Origin: Victivallales bacterium
Lineage (GTDB): Bacteria; Verrucomicrobiota; Lentisphaeria; Victivallales; SZUA-371
NCBI GenBank assembly: GCA_016936495.1
Contig: JAFGXT010000173.1
Coordinates: 1 to 59,633 of the forward strand
DNA: 59,633 nucleotides
Reading direction: 5' to 3'
The notes beneath the pieces were generated by a model that searched no databases, was not told the DNA's origin, and was given only the letters and a program-made list of their open reading frames with translations. Position numbers and translations under genes: made by a program. Positions 27,499-36,845 of the stretch are shown in pieces. How positions within the stretch are numbered: position 1 is the stretch's first letter; every line of letters begins with the position of its first letter.

Positions 27499-29991
27499 AT
27501 GGCTTGTATATGGGGAAAATCTTCCGGGGTGGTAATCGGAGCTCTGATGCTTAATTTTGCCGTCAGTTTGTATGGCGGAGTTTCTGTTGCTCCAGCATCT
27601 CCGGCAATTATTGAACAACCGGCTCTTAGCGCTTTGGCGATAACTTTGCTGGTGGTTATTGTCGTTGTATTTCTGGTTGTAATACGACTGCTCAATACTC
27701 GTTTCCGTAAGCTTCAGACACGTCTGGAGGAAAACCATGAGTACTTTAACGGGGTGTTCAACCGCTCCAGTCAGTTGACCGGTCTGTTGTCACCCGATGG
27801 CGTAGTGCTCAGTCTCAACGAGAGTGCCTTGAGTTTTATTTCCGCATTGCCGGAAGATGTGGAGGGTTTCAAGCTTTGGGAAACTCCATGGTGGAATTCT
27901 TCAGAGGAAAATCAGCAGAAAGTAAAATCCGCCATTGACCGGGCTGCGGCAAAAGAAACTGTCCAATTTGAATCCATGCATTATAATTTTAACGGAGATG
28001 CATTTTTTTTCGATGTAAGTGTCAGCCCTGTCAAGGGCGATTATGACAAAGTCAATATGCTTATTATAGAAGCTCGCGATGTCTCTGAACTTAAACAGGC
28101 TGAACAACGCTTCCGTTCGTTGTTTGAAAACGCCGCGGACGCGATAATCATTCTGTCTGGAACCCGCTGTGCCAACAGCAACAGCAAAGCTCTGGAATTG
28201 TTTTGCGGGGAGTCTAAACAACAATTGGACGGACTGGAGTTCTCTGACCTGTGCCCCAAGATTCAGGCGGATGGCATGCCCTCTTCCTCTCAGGCTGAGA
28301 CTTTGATTCAGAGGGCTCTCGACTTAGGCGTGGAGACTTTTGAATGGAAAATGAAGCGTCTTGATGAATCTCCTTTTGATGCGGAAATCACACTCAGCCG
28401 GATTGAACTTTCCGATAAGTTCTATGTTCAGGCGGTGATTAGCGACGTCAGCGAAAAGAAAGATCGTGAGAATGAATATAAAAAACTTTCCGCAGTGGTG
28501 GAACAATCCTCCGAGATGATTCTTATTACCAACCTCCAGGGTAAAATTGAATATGTCAATCGGGCTTTCGAAGAAATAACCGGTTATTCAGCCGAAGAAG
28601 TGAAAGGCAAAAGCCCGAGTATGCTGAAGAGCGGTAGGCATAAGGATGAGTTCTATCAGGATATCTGGGCGACTATCAGTAAAGGACAATGCTGGCACGG
28701 TAGAATCATAAATCGCACGAAGAATGATCAGCTTTACACCGAGGAAGCACGAATATTTCCTATTCGCGATAACGAAGGTAAAATAATCCATTATGTTTCT
28801 TTGACGCGTGATATAACCCGGGAACTGGAGGCGGAGGAAATGCTGCGGCACTCTCAGAAAATGGAATCCCTGGGCATTCTTGCCGGAGGAGTGGCGCATG
28901 ATTTTAATAATATCCTTACCGGGATATTCGGCTTGATTAGATTGTGCGAAAAAAATATTAACAAGCCGGATAAAATAGAGAAATTCATCGAGGAGATGGA
29001 TAAAGCCTCCGAGCGGGCAAGAGTACTGGTCAAACAAATCCTCAGCTTCAGCAGTAATCCTGAACAGGATATACGACCGGTGGTCATTGCCGAAGTACTC
29101 AGCGATACACTGGAATTGCTTCGCTCAACTCTCCCCCGTTCAGTCAATATCGTCAGCGAAATAGATTCGCGGTCAAAAGTGCTTGCCGACCCCGGAGGTC
29201 TGCAACAGGCCGTCATAAATCTTTGCTCCAATGCTTATGAGGCAATGAAAGATGGGGGCGGAACCATGACAATTTCTCTCCATGATATAATTGCCGGAGA
29301 AAATGAATTCGGGCTCCGCGCCGATGTTCCACCCGGAAATTACGTTAAACTTGAAATCAGCGATACCGGTTGCGGTATTCCCCGTGAACATCTGAAGCGA
29401 ATTTTTGAACCTTATTTCACCGTGAATAAAAATGAACATACATCCGGTCTGGGGTTGGCGGTCGCGCATGGCATCCTCCGCGCCATGAATGCTCAGATCG
29501 ATGTTTATAGTGAAGTCGGCATTGGCACCACCTTTAAGATCTATTTGCCGGTAACCGACGCCGTTGAAGCCGATACAAGTCCGGAGATGCCTGTAACAGG
29601 CGGAGATGAGACCATTATGATCGTTGATGATGAGAAGATCATAACGCAGGTGCTGGGTGGTTTGCTGGAGGAATACGGCTATCGGGTGATGGCCTTTAAT
29701 GATCCTGTGGATGCACTTGAGAGTTTTAAAAACATGTCCGGTCAGATCGATGTGGTTATTACCGATATGTCAATGCCGGGTTTGAGCGGTGTTGAGTTGT
29801 CCGCAAAGATGCATGAACTTAATCCAGAACAGCTTATCATTATTTGTACCGGATTCAGTGATAACGTTAATGCTGAAAGCGCCCGTGCTGCCGGCATAAA
29901 GGGATTTATGCATAAACCCATGGAAATAAGCGCATTGTTGGCGGATTTGCGCCGTCTTATTAATGAGAATCCCAAATCCGGTGAGAAATAA
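27499..29991 (+). CDS. Hybrid PAS sensor histidine kinase/response regulator
   Basis: 830 residues. Two N-terminal hydrophobic segments (~9-27 and ~43-65, ALAITLLVVIVVVFLVVIRLL) are followed by three PAS-type domains (about 80-195, 200-320 and 330-440; the third has the canonical YVNRAFEEITGYSAEEVKGKSP). Then come a HisKA dimerisation domain with H467 in GGVAHDFNNILTG, an HATPase domain (NLCSNAYEAM, DTGCGIP, TSGLGLAVAHGI) and a C-terminal receiver with D756 in VITDMSMPGLSG. It is a membrane-bound sensor of unknown signal. Placed after the receiver-kinase fusion and the LamG pseudopilin, which may be pathway partners. Confidence 0.93.
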   Translation: MACIWGKSSGVVIGALMLNFAVSLYGGVSVAPASPAIIEQPALSALAITLLVVIVVVFLVVIRLLNTRFRKLQTRLEENHEYFNGVFNRSSQLTGLLSPDGVVLSLNESALSFISALPEDVEGFKLWETPWWNSSEENQQKVKSAIDRAAAKETVQFESMHYNFNGDAFFFDVSVSPVKGDYDKVNMLIIEARDVSELKQAEQRFRSLFENAADAIIILSGTRCANSNSKALELFCGESKQQLDGLEFSDLCPKIQADGMPSSSQAETLIQRALDLGVETFEWKMKRLDESPFDAEITLSRIELSDKFYVQAVISDVSEKKDRENEYKKLSAVVEQSSEMILITNLQGKIEYVNRAFEEITGYSAEEVKGKSPSMLKSGRHKDEFYQDIWATISKGQCWHGRIINRTKNDQLYTEEARIFPIRDNEGKIIHYVSLTRDITRELEAEEMLRHSQKMESLGILAGGVAHDFNNILTGIFGLIRLCEKNINKPDKIEKFIEEMDKASERARVLVKQILSFSSNPEQDIRPVVIAEVLSDTLELLRSTLPRSVNIVSEIDSRSKVLADPGGLQQAVINLCSNAYEAMKDGGGTMTISLHDIIAGENEFGLRADVPPGNYVKLEISDTGCGIPREHLKRIFEPYFTVNKNEHTSGLGLAVAHGILRAMNAQIDVYSEVGIGTTFKIYLPVTDAVEADTSPEMPVTGGDETIMIVDDEKIITQVLGGLLEEYGYRVMAFNDPVDALESFKNMSGQIDVVITDMSMPGLSGVELSAKMHELNPEQLIIICTGFSDNVNAESARAAGIKGFMHKPMEISALLADLRRLINENPKSGEK

Positions 29992-29993
29992 AA

Positions 29994-30024
29994 GCGGCGA
30001 TGCTTTATTAAAAAGCATCGCCGC
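29994..30024. terminator. Bidirectional terminator hairpin
   Basis: Perfect 13-bp stem GCGGCGATGCTTT/AAAGCATCGCCGC with a 5-base loop, between the convergent hybrid kinase and pta genes. Confidence 0.85.
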
Positions 30025-30045
30025 CTGAATATCCAACGGGAGAAT

Positions 30046-31053
30046 TTATCCGAGAGCCTGACAGACTGTAATCGCCGCGACCCCGAAAATATCATCGGCG
30101 CTGCAACCACGTGACAAGTCGTTCAGCGGTTTTGCCAATCCTTGAAGAATCGGACCGTAAGCTCCCGCTCCTGCCAGACGCTCCGTCAGCTTATAGCAGA
30201 TGTTACCGGCATTCAAATCCGGGAATATCAAGACATTGGCAGAGCCTTTTAAAGGGCTGTCCGGGCATTTGCTGGCGGCGACCGAGGGCACAATAGCGGC
30301 GTCCCCCTGAAGTTCTCCGTCAACAATGATATCAAGTCCTTCAGCTTCGACCTTTTCCTTGAATTTAGCCGTCGCCTCAACCATCTTATCCAGAATGGCA
30401 TGCTCGGCACTGCCTTTGGTGGAAAACGAAAGGAAAGCCACTTTAGGGGTTCTGCCAAGCAGCGCGCGATAGGTTGAAGCTGTAGCCATGGCTATGTCAA
30501 CAAGCTGGTCGGCGTCCGGATCCGGATTAACTCCGCAATCGGAATACAACAACACTTCATCGCCGGCGGGCGACGGCTTCGCCAGATCCATAACAAAGCA
30601 GCTGCTGCCGATCTTAATGCCCGGCGCTGTGCCGATGCAGGTGAACGCGGCGCGTAACATCTCTGCCGTGGACGCGATGCTTCCTGCCACCAGACCGTCC
30701 ACCATCTTATTGCGAGCCATCATTGCGCCGAAGAAAATCCTGTTTTTCATGAACTCTTCAGCTTGATCCATTTGCATGTTCTTTTTCTTGCGCATTTCGC
30801 AGAACTGTGCAACGTATTCACTGAAAAAGTCAGCTTTAATATAATCCAGAGATACAAATTTGCGCTCTGTTACTCCGGCCTTTGCGCATGCCGCGGAAAT
30901 CTCCGCTTCAGTACCCAGCACCGTAACCTGAGCTACATCTTCTGTAATTATTCTGTTGGCGGCGGCGACCACGCGGGGATCGTGCCCTTCCGGCAGTACA
31001 AGCTTTATGCCTTTGCCTTTGGCTTTGGCTACAAATGTATCAATTGCAGACAT
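30046..31053 (-). CDS. pta: Phosphate acetyltransferase
   Basis: 335 residues, the short single-domain form without the N-terminal DRTGG part of enterobacterial Pta. Recognisable family motifs include [38 protein letters not shown], a [19 protein letters not shown] block and [23 protein letters not shown]. It interconverts acetyl-CoA and acetyl phosphate, giving ATP with acetate kinase during fermentation. It follows ackA on the same strand with a 48-base gap, forming an ackA-pta operon. Confidence 0.95.
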   Translation of the reverse strand: MSAIDTFVAKAKGKGIKLVLPEGHDPRVVAAANRIITEDVAQVTVLGTEAEISAACAKAGVTERKFVSLDYIKADFFSEYVAQFCEMRKKKNMQMDQAEEFMKNRIFFGAMMARNKMVDGLVAGSIASTAEMLRAAFTCIGTAPGIKIGSSCFVMDLAKPSPAGDEVLLYSDCGVNPDPDADQLVDIAMATASTYRALLGRTPKVAFLSFSTKGSAEHAILDKMVEATAKFKEKVEAEGLDIIVDGELQGDAAIVPSVAASKCPDSPLKGSANVLIFPDLNAGNICYKLTERLAGAGAYGPILQGLAKPLNDLSRGCSADDIFGVAAITVCQALG

Positions 31054-31101
31054 ATTTTTCTCCTGCCCCCTGAACCGTATCCAGGGGCGCTTAGTATTAA
31101 A

Positions 31102-32298
31102 TTATTTGCTTAGAGATCTTCTCACATCTCTGGCTATCATCAGTTCTTCGTTGGTCGGCATTACCAGTACTTTGCACTTGCTGTTGTCGGCGGATATCAG
31201 TCCAGCTTTGCCGAAACATGCTTCATTGCGCGTTTCGTCCACGACGATACCCAATGCGCCAAGCTTCTCCATAATCTGCTTGCGCACTGGCAGACTGTAT
31301 TCGCCGACGCCGCCGGTGAATACAATCAGATCAGCGCCTCCGAGAACAGTGTAGTAGGCGCCGATATATTTTACTATGCGGAGTATGAACATTCTTTTGG
31401 CGCGGGCGGCGCGTTCGTTACCTTCGGCTTCCGCTTTGAGTATGTCGCGCATATCGCTACTGACGCCACTGACGCCCAGAAGGCCGCTTTTCTTGTTCAG
31501 CAGATTGTCCACTTCAGCCACGCTCATGCCCAGATTGAACATATGTATGATGACCGCCGGGTCAAGGTCGCCGCTACGGGTTCCCATTACCAGACCTTCA
31601 AGCGGAGTCAGACCCATTGATGTGTCTATGACGTTGCCGTTTTCAATAGCGGCGATACTGCATCCGTTACCCAGGTGGCAGGTGATTATTTTCAAGTCTT
31701 CGCGCTTTGCGCCGATATAGTCGGCGGCGGCGGAAGATACAAAGTCGTGAGAGGTGCCATGGAAACCATATTTGCGGATACCGTATTTTTCGTAAAACTC
31801 GTAAGGTATGGCGTAGAGGAATGCGGAGGGTTTCATGGTCTGGTGGAAAGCGGTGTCAAAAACGGCGACGTTGGGTACTCCCGGGAAAATCTTTTCGCAT
31901 GCTTCAATTCCTGCAAGGTTTGCCGGATTGTGAAGCGGGCACATCGGTACACATTCGCGGATAATATTCTTTACTTCGTCAGTAACCAGCTCCGGGCGGG
32001 TAAGCTTTTCACCCGCGTGTACTACACGGTGCCCGATGGCTTCAACTTCGCTGCGGTCGGCCATGACCCCGATTTCTGGATCCAGTAGCTTGTCGCAAAT
32101 GCTTTTTATCGCGCCGGTATGATCTTTTATGTTAATTATTTCAGTTACTTCGCGCCCGTCGCTGTGTTTGTAAATCAATTGCGGGTTTTCAATTCCAACA
32201 CGCTCAACCATTCCTTTTGCCAGAACAGTCTCATTTTTCATCGTGTACAGGGTGAACTTCACTGAAGAACTTCCTGCATTTAGTACCAGTACTTTCAT
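31102..32298 (-). CDS. ackA: Acetate kinase
   Basis: 398 residues, typical length. The N-terminus MKVLVLNAGSSSVKFTLY is the family signature. The second signature GIRKYGFHGTSHDFVS and the nucleotide-binding HLGNGCSIAAIENG and FTGGVGEYS follow. It makes ATP and acetate from acetyl phosphate in the cytoplasm. An AAAGGTG ribosome site precedes the ATG. It is the first gene of the ackA-pta pair and fits an anaerobic fermentative lifestyle. Confidence 0.97.
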   Translation of the reverse strand: MKVLVLNAGSSSVKFTLYTMKNETVLAKGMVERVGIENPQLIYKHSDGREVTEIINIKDHTGAIKSICDKLLDPEIGVMADRSEVEAIGHRVVHAGEKLTRPELVTDEVKNIIRECVPMCPLHNPANLAGIEACEKIFPGVPNVAVFDTAFHQTMKPSAFLYAIPYEFYEKYGIRKYGFHGTSHDFVSSAAADYIGAKREDLKIITCHLGNGCSIAAIENGNVIDTSMGLTPLEGLVMGTRSGDLDPAVIIHMFNLGMSVAEVDNLLNKKSGLLGVSGVSSDMRDILKAEAEGNERAARAKRMFILRIVKYIGAYYTVLGGADLIVFTGGVGEYSLPVRKQIMEKLGALGIVVDETRNEACFGKAGLISADNSKCKVLVMPTNEELMIARDVRRSLSK

Positions 32299-32531
32299 TT
32301 TGTTACCACACCTTTGTTTGAAACATTTGTTTAAAATTAGAATATTTAAATTTCATTTTAAATGAATTATGCTATTTTCAGCTTCAACCTCGCGGAAACA
32401 ATCCCGGGCATACGAGTATTATAATTAAACGGCTAGTCAATATAGTATGCCTCTGGTTTTTTTCAAAATTATTTGAAAGGATTTTTGAAGATATTTTCAA
32501 AATCAATAATAAAAAATCATTTTATTGCATT
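32299..32531. promoter_or_regulatory. Upstream region of ackA with repeated TTTGAAA-type boxes
   Basis: No gene. The region holds several short inverted repeats. TTTCAAA/TTTGAAA lies at 32461-32478, TTTTGAA/TTCAAAA at 32483-32502, TTCATTT-T-AAATGAA at 32352-32366, and a GGCATAC/GTATGCC pair (32407-32413, 32445-32451) flanks an A/T-rich core containing TATAAT on the minus strand. Some probably form the ackA control region and some the end of the aldolase transcript. Confidence 0.35.
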
Positions 32532-33203
32532 TTATTGCAAAATCTTGCTTGTGCCGGATTGGGAGGACTGACTTCTGCCCATCATGCGGTCGATCGCGTC
32601 TAGTTCCTCTTGATTGAGCTCGATGATATGTCCCTGCGGCATCATCATGAGGTTCATGCTGATAATAGCGCAGTTTTCCAGGACTTCGAGACGGTCAAAT
32701 GCTTCCAATATGGTTTTTCCGGTGGTGAGAGCGCCGTGATTGCGCATAATGACGCAATTCGAGGATTTCACCGCGAGAGCGGTTTCTTGTGCCAGTTCAT
32801 GACTGCCCATGAGCCGGTATTCAGCGTAAGCGATCTCCCCGAGAATAGCATATGCCTCCGAAGTCAGTCGGGTGTTGATGTGGCAGTCGGTGGCGGAAAA
32901 GGTACAGGCGGTTGCCGGGTGGGCGTGGACAATGGCGCCGACGTCAGGGCGTGCCTGATAGATGTTCAGGTGCATTGTGCTCTCAATTGAAGGCTTGAAC
33001 CGGGAACCGATGATTTCGCCGTCAAGCGTCATTACGCCTATGGCTTCCGGGGTTATCAAGGCTTTGTCCAGTCCTGAAGGCGTGATATAGATTCTGTCTT
33101 CATTTTTTATTGAAAGATTGCCGCCTGAGGTCGTCGTCAGTTTCTGTGTATATAAACGGCGCATGAAATACGCTATTTCCTCTCTTGCCTGATTTTCCGT
33201 CAT
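32532..33203 (-). CDS. Class II aldolase/adducin family protein (FucA-like)
   Basis: 223 residues. It has the class II sugar-phosphate aldolase plan: TTSGGNLSIKNEDRIYITPSGLDK (substrate phosphate loop), the Glu in SIESTMHLNIY, the zinc-binding HAHPATACTF and the third zinc ligand in CVIMRNHGALTTGKTILEAFDRLEVLE. Relatives include L-fuculose-1-phosphate and L-ribulose-5-phosphate enzymes. It would split a deoxy-sugar phosphate into a 3-carbon unit and an aldehyde. No fucose or rhamnose genes are adjacent, so the substrate is open. GGAGCAA-type ribosome site upstream. Confidence 0.85.
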   Translation of the reverse strand: MTENQAREEIAYFMRRLYTQKLTTTSGGNLSIKNEDRIYITPSGLDKALITPEAIGVMTLDGEIIGSRFKPSIESTMHLNIYQARPDVGAIVHAHPATACTFSATDCHINTRLTSEAYAILGEIAYAEYRLMGSHELAQETALAVKSSNCVIMRNHGALTTGKTILEAFDRLEVLENCAIISMNLMMMPQGHIIELNQEELDAIDRMMGRSQSSQSGTSKILQ

Positions 33204-33327
33204 AAATTGCTCCTGTTGATATTGGTGTTTTTATGTTTGCGCTTGCCTCTTTAAAGTATACTGTTTTATATAGATTGTCAAAGTGAAAATTTATTGTTAT
33301 ATCTATATTATAATTGGTGTTTGCGTC

Positions 33328-33362
33328 TTGAAATAACCGGGTTTGGGAGTTATAACTATAAT
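33328..33362 (+). promoter_or_regulatory. Putative promoter with the GTTATAACTATA box (second copy)
   Basis: TTGAAA (33328-33333), a 17-base spacer and TATAAC (33351-33356) inside AGTTATAACTATAATATG, nearly identical to 24472-24489. Transcription from here would start downstream of the ORF-track start of the hybrid kinase, so that start is unlikely. Confidence 0.5.
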
Positions 33363-33417
33363 ATGGTTGTTTTTCACTACCGTAAATACTTTTCAGAAGG
33401 TTGTATGTTTGTATATT

Positions 33418-35280
33418 ATGAAAGATAGATTGTCAGAGTTGGTCGAATATTTCTCTGTTCCCGCGTTTGTCGTGTGCTTGAAAGAGGGGGTTGTAACCGC
33501 AAGTAATTCACTTGCGTTAAGAACCTACGGTACCGGATTCATGCGTGGGCGTAAAATTAAAATAAATGCATTGTGCGAAGTGATGGCACCACCGGTGTGT
33601 GTGAGAATCACGGACAAGGAGCCATACGTAAAACTCAAGGAATGTCCGCGTGATGATTCAAAATTCTATCTGGTCAAACTTTCGGACAATGTGATAATCG
33701 GGTACGAGGCGGTTTTTGAGAATGCTGACCGCGTGGGTACTAATTCCAGTCTATTGCGCATCAGCGAGCTGAAAAGAGAGCCGGTAAAGCCGTTTCATCT
33801 TAATTATGTATATTACATCGCCTCTGGTAAATGGATGTTTTCTCGACCGGAGACTTTGGTTGAGCTTGGAATTACCCGGGATGTTGAACAGTTGATAAAA
33901 AAAGGTTGGCGCTCGGTCGTCCATGACGAAGACTTGCCCTTGTATGACAATACTTTTAATAATGCCATAAGACATGGCGGCAGCCACGAAATGCATTACC
34001 GGATCAAGCGCGGCGGCAAAGACGGCTGCTATCCGGTTTCTGATTATTGCGGAATAATGTGTCCGGATGGCAAATGGCCGGTGCTTACCGGTAGCATCAT
34101 CTGCAATCCCTTATCTGATAAAAATATGTTCAACGCCGAACGTCAGGTGCTTACCGGACGACTTCTCGGCGGAATGATCCATGACTTCAAAAACCTGCTC
34201 GGCGGCATCAGAAACGTTATTGAGTGGTCGATCAATATTTCAGAAGATCCCAAGGTGGTTGATGCGCTTCAGAAGACCCTGGGCTATACCGATCAGGCTA
34301 CAGAATTGATTATTGGCACGCTTCGCCTCAATACTGGGGAAATGGATACTAAAGTGGAAAAAATAAATCTGGCGGAACTGGTGCTGGGACTGGAAGGACT
34401 TATTTCCCGCATTATTCCGTCCTCTACCGATTTGCAGATATTCGCCCCGGAGTCGGTGCCGCCGATCTATGGGCAAAAGAGCCTGTTGCAGGATATGTTT
34501 CTTAACTTGTGTGTGAACGCGCGAGATGCACTGAAGGGTCATGATGATGTGCTTGAGATTGTGATAGAAACGGAACATCTTCAGGACGACAACGGACAGG
34601 AACAGGAATACCTTGCTTTATCGGTCAGGGACAACGGCTGCGGCATGTCCAAATCCGAAGTGAAGCATATTTTTGACGCGTTTTATTCATCCAAAGAAAA
34701 CGGCGCCGGGTTGGGGATGTGGATGGTTAAAAACGCTGTATGCTCCTTTGACGGTAGAATCGAAGTAGATAGCGAAGTCGGCGTGGGAACGGTTTTTAAA
34801 GTGCTGTTCCCCGTGGTGGATAATTCCGAAAGGTTCATCATGGATCCCGGCAGTCTCAACCGGGTGAAAGAAGATAAAATTTGCTACGCGGACATTATCA
34901 GTTCAGATACCAATAAAACTATTCTTTATATAGAGGACAATATGCTGGTGAGTACCAGTGTCCGCACCTGGCTTGAATCTCTGGGCTTCCGCCTGCTGTT
35001 TGCCGATGACGGGATCAAAGGCAAGGAATTGTTTGATGCGCACCAGGATAGAATTGATCTGGTCATTCAGGATTATGTATTGCCGGGGATCAAGGGCGAT
35101 GACCTGTTGGCGTATTTTATCGGTACGCGCCCGGATATACCAGTCATAATCGTCAGCGCCGAAAATGATGAAGATTGTACTCAGCGCCTTTTCAACCTGG
35201 GAGCCTGTGATATGATCAGAAAGCCTTTTAAAATGGAAGATCTGCTAAGATCGCTGACCCGCATCCTGAACAAAAGCTGA
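33418..35280 (+). CDS. Soluble hybrid histidine kinase/response regulator
   Basis: About 620 residues from ATG 33418, or from TTG 33409 which has AGAAGG 8 bases upstream. The ORF-track TTG at 33343 falls inside the promoter. The N-terminus lacks membrane helices and looks like one or two PAS-like domains (FHLNYVYYIASGKWMFS...). H255 in LLGGMIHDFKNLLGGI is the phospho-acceptor. The HATPase domain follows (NLCVNARDAL, DNGCGMS, GAGLGMWMVKNAV), then a receiver with D552 in VIQDYVLPGIKGDD. The layout is shared with the 27.5-kb kinase but without its membrane anchor. It is transcribed toward the minus-strand glycosidase operon. Confidence 0.9.
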   Translation: MKDRLSELVEYFSVPAFVVCLKEGVVTASNSLALRTYGTGFMRGRKIKINALCEVMAPPVCVRITDKEPYVKLKECPRDDSKFYLVKLSDNVIIGYEAVFENADRVGTNSSLLRISELKREPVKPFHLNYVYYIASGKWMFSRPETLVELGITRDVEQLIKKGWRSVVHDEDLPLYDNTFNNAIRHGGSHEMHYRIKRGGKDGCYPVSDYCGIMCPDGKWPVLTGSIICNPLSDKNMFNAERQVLTGRLLGGMIHDFKNLLGGIRNVIEWSINISEDPKVVDALQKTLGYTDQATELIIGTLRLNTGEMDTKVEKINLAELVLGLEGLISRIIPSSTDLQIFAPESVPPIYGQKSLLQDMFLNLCVNARDALKGHDDVLEIVIETEHLQDDNGQEQEYLALSVRDNGCGMSKSEVKHIFDAFYSSKENGAGLGMWMVKNAVCSFDGRIEVDSEVGVGTVFKVLFPVVDNSERFIMDPGSLNRVKEDKICYADIISSDTNKTILYIEDNMLVSTSVRTWLESLGFRLLFADDGIKGKELFDAHQDRIDLVIQDYVLPGIKGDDLLAYFIGTRPDIPVIIVSAENDEDCTQRLFNLGACDMIRKPFKMEDLLRSLTRILNKS

Positions 35281-35363
35281 TATACATGTTTTATCGATGC
35301 AGAGCCAGAATTGGACTTAAGTCGAGTTCATATATCTGACGTAAATGGCTTGAATAATTAATA

Positions 35364-36830
35364 TTATTTTATATGAAAAACAACATAAAAAGTAGGTTCA
35401 ACTGGATTTTCATCATGCTTTAAATGTAGGTTTGAATATGAATTTATACTATTGTCACGCTTTGTTGAGACCGTTACCGAAGTTTTATATTCGTTGTTTT
35501 TCGTTGCGGATGATGTTATGTTTGTGGCATTTCCAAAAGCTCCGATTCTTTCAATATGAGATATTTTACCGATTGGCAATTCAGGCAAGGTAATATCAAT
35601 ATCATACTTCTGATTTTCATGGAGTACTGCCCGGTGTTTATTTTCAAAACCAATGGAAACAATTATTTTACTGCCGCTTTTGAACGCCACCATTCTAGAG
35701 CCATTGAAGTTGAACTTTAATTCAGGATTTGTTTTGACATTTTCATATACGCTTATATTACTGTTGGCGAAAAGCTCTGCCAATATTTTTAGCGCTTGAC
35801 CATGAGGGGTCAATTTATTTCCTTTCAATAGGCATTTCCCATATCCATAAGCCTTAGGATCATTAGGAGATCCATAGGCAAAGAAGAAGAATTTATAACG
35901 GTCTATATAGTTCCAGTTATTACTTAATCCCCAATGGATAAACACTGGATATATTTGGGGGACATAATAGTAGTTGCTATGGAAACCAACTTCAGTCTGC
36001 CAGATTCCCATATTTTTGTGACCGCGTTTATCCGCATTACGCCTTAAATATTCCATCCATTGCACGGAATAATAATGGGTCGAAAGAATATCTATGGTTT
36101 TCCAAGCATTATGTTTGTCTAATAAATTAACTAAGTGACCAACGGTGCCGCAGACTGGATATCCACCATAAACAACTTTTCTGCCGAGTTTTCTGATTTC
36201 TTCCGATGCGGGAATATGAATTTGTTGAATGTAAGTGTCCATATTGCCGTCCCAGTAACCACTGTTGGGGTGTGCTTCATTCCATATTTGGAAATATTCA
36301 ATATTATATGGAGGTTGGCTCAAGTCGGCAACAACTTTGGCAATAAAATTTCTCCAGGCTTGTAGCTTTTGAGGATTAAGTGGAATGCGCGGAGATTTTA
36401 TTTCTCTTTCCTGAACCTGCACAAATTCATTTTTCTCTCTTTTGTACTCAATCTTCCTGTAGTTACCGTTTCCCAGAGAGGTATATTCAAAGCGTTTATT
36501 TTTGGTCTGATGGATGTGTTTCCCTGTTGCGGAGGCCCATCCTGGCGCATATGCCAACACCGGTAAAACCTTAATATTCAGCTCAATATTCTTTTTTATC
36601 CGGTCAAGCACCCTGTTATAGTATTTGTCGTTCCACTTTCCTTCTTCCGGTTCGCAATGCACCCAGTTTATGTCAAAACGATTCCAGCTTATTGTTGTTT
36701 CCCATAATTGGTGATATGATCCTCCCTGACAAGCTCCTGATGCATCTTTGAATTTAATGTCCAAGTTTTCAGCATGTAAGCTGAAAATTAAAGCATATAT
36801 TGCCAATGCAGTGATGTATGATAATTTCAT
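35364..36830 (-). CDS. Secreted clan-A glycoside hydrolase-like protein (paralog 1)
   Basis: 488 residues with a signal peptide (LSYITALAIYALIFSLHA). The catalytic barrel includes SWNRFDINWVHCEPEEGKWN and LPVLAYAPGW. E185 in FQIWNEAHPN is the likely acid/base and E280 in GIWQTEVGFHSN the likely nucleophile, 95 residues apart as in clan GH-A (GH39/GH5-like) enzymes. A C-terminal beta module follows. It is clearly homologous to the next gene upstream (36846-38387), sharing FAYGSPNDPKAYGYGK-type and WNEA signatures, so the pair arose by tandem duplication. Last gene of the GntR operon. Substrate unknown. Confidence 0.78.
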   Translation of the reverse strand: MKLSYITALAIYALIFSLHAENLDIKFKDASGACQGGSYHQLWETTISWNRFDINWVHCEPEEGKWNDKYYNRVLDRIKKNIELNIKVLPVLAYAPGWASATGKHIHQTKNKRFEYTSLGNGNYRKIEYKREKNEFVQVQEREIKSPRIPLNPQKLQAWRNFIAKVVADLSQPPYNIEYFQIWNEAHPNSGYWDGNMDTYIQQIHIPASEEIRKLGRKVVYGGYPVCGTVGHLVNLLDKHNAWKTIDILSTHYYSVQWMEYLRRNADKRGHKNMGIWQTEVGFHSNYYYVPQIYPVFIHWGLSNNWNYIDRYKFFFFAYGSPNDPKAYGYGKCLLKGNKLTPHGQALKILAELFANSNISVYENVKTNPELKFNFNGSRMVAFKSGSKIIVSIGFENKHRAVLHENQKYDIDITLPELPIGKISHIERIGAFGNATNITSSATKNNEYKTSVTVSTKRDNSINSYSNLHLKHDENPVEPTFYVVFHIK

Positions 36831-36845
36831 TATTAACTCTTACTT

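Noticed and set aside
32519-32540. Tandem ATTTTATTGC repeat at the end of the class II aldolase gene
   Set aside because: Only two copies in AT-rich sequence at the stop codon; no clear function.
33343-33417. Upstream extension of the soluble hybrid kinase
   Set aside because: It lies within the putative -35/-10 region and lacks a ribosome site.
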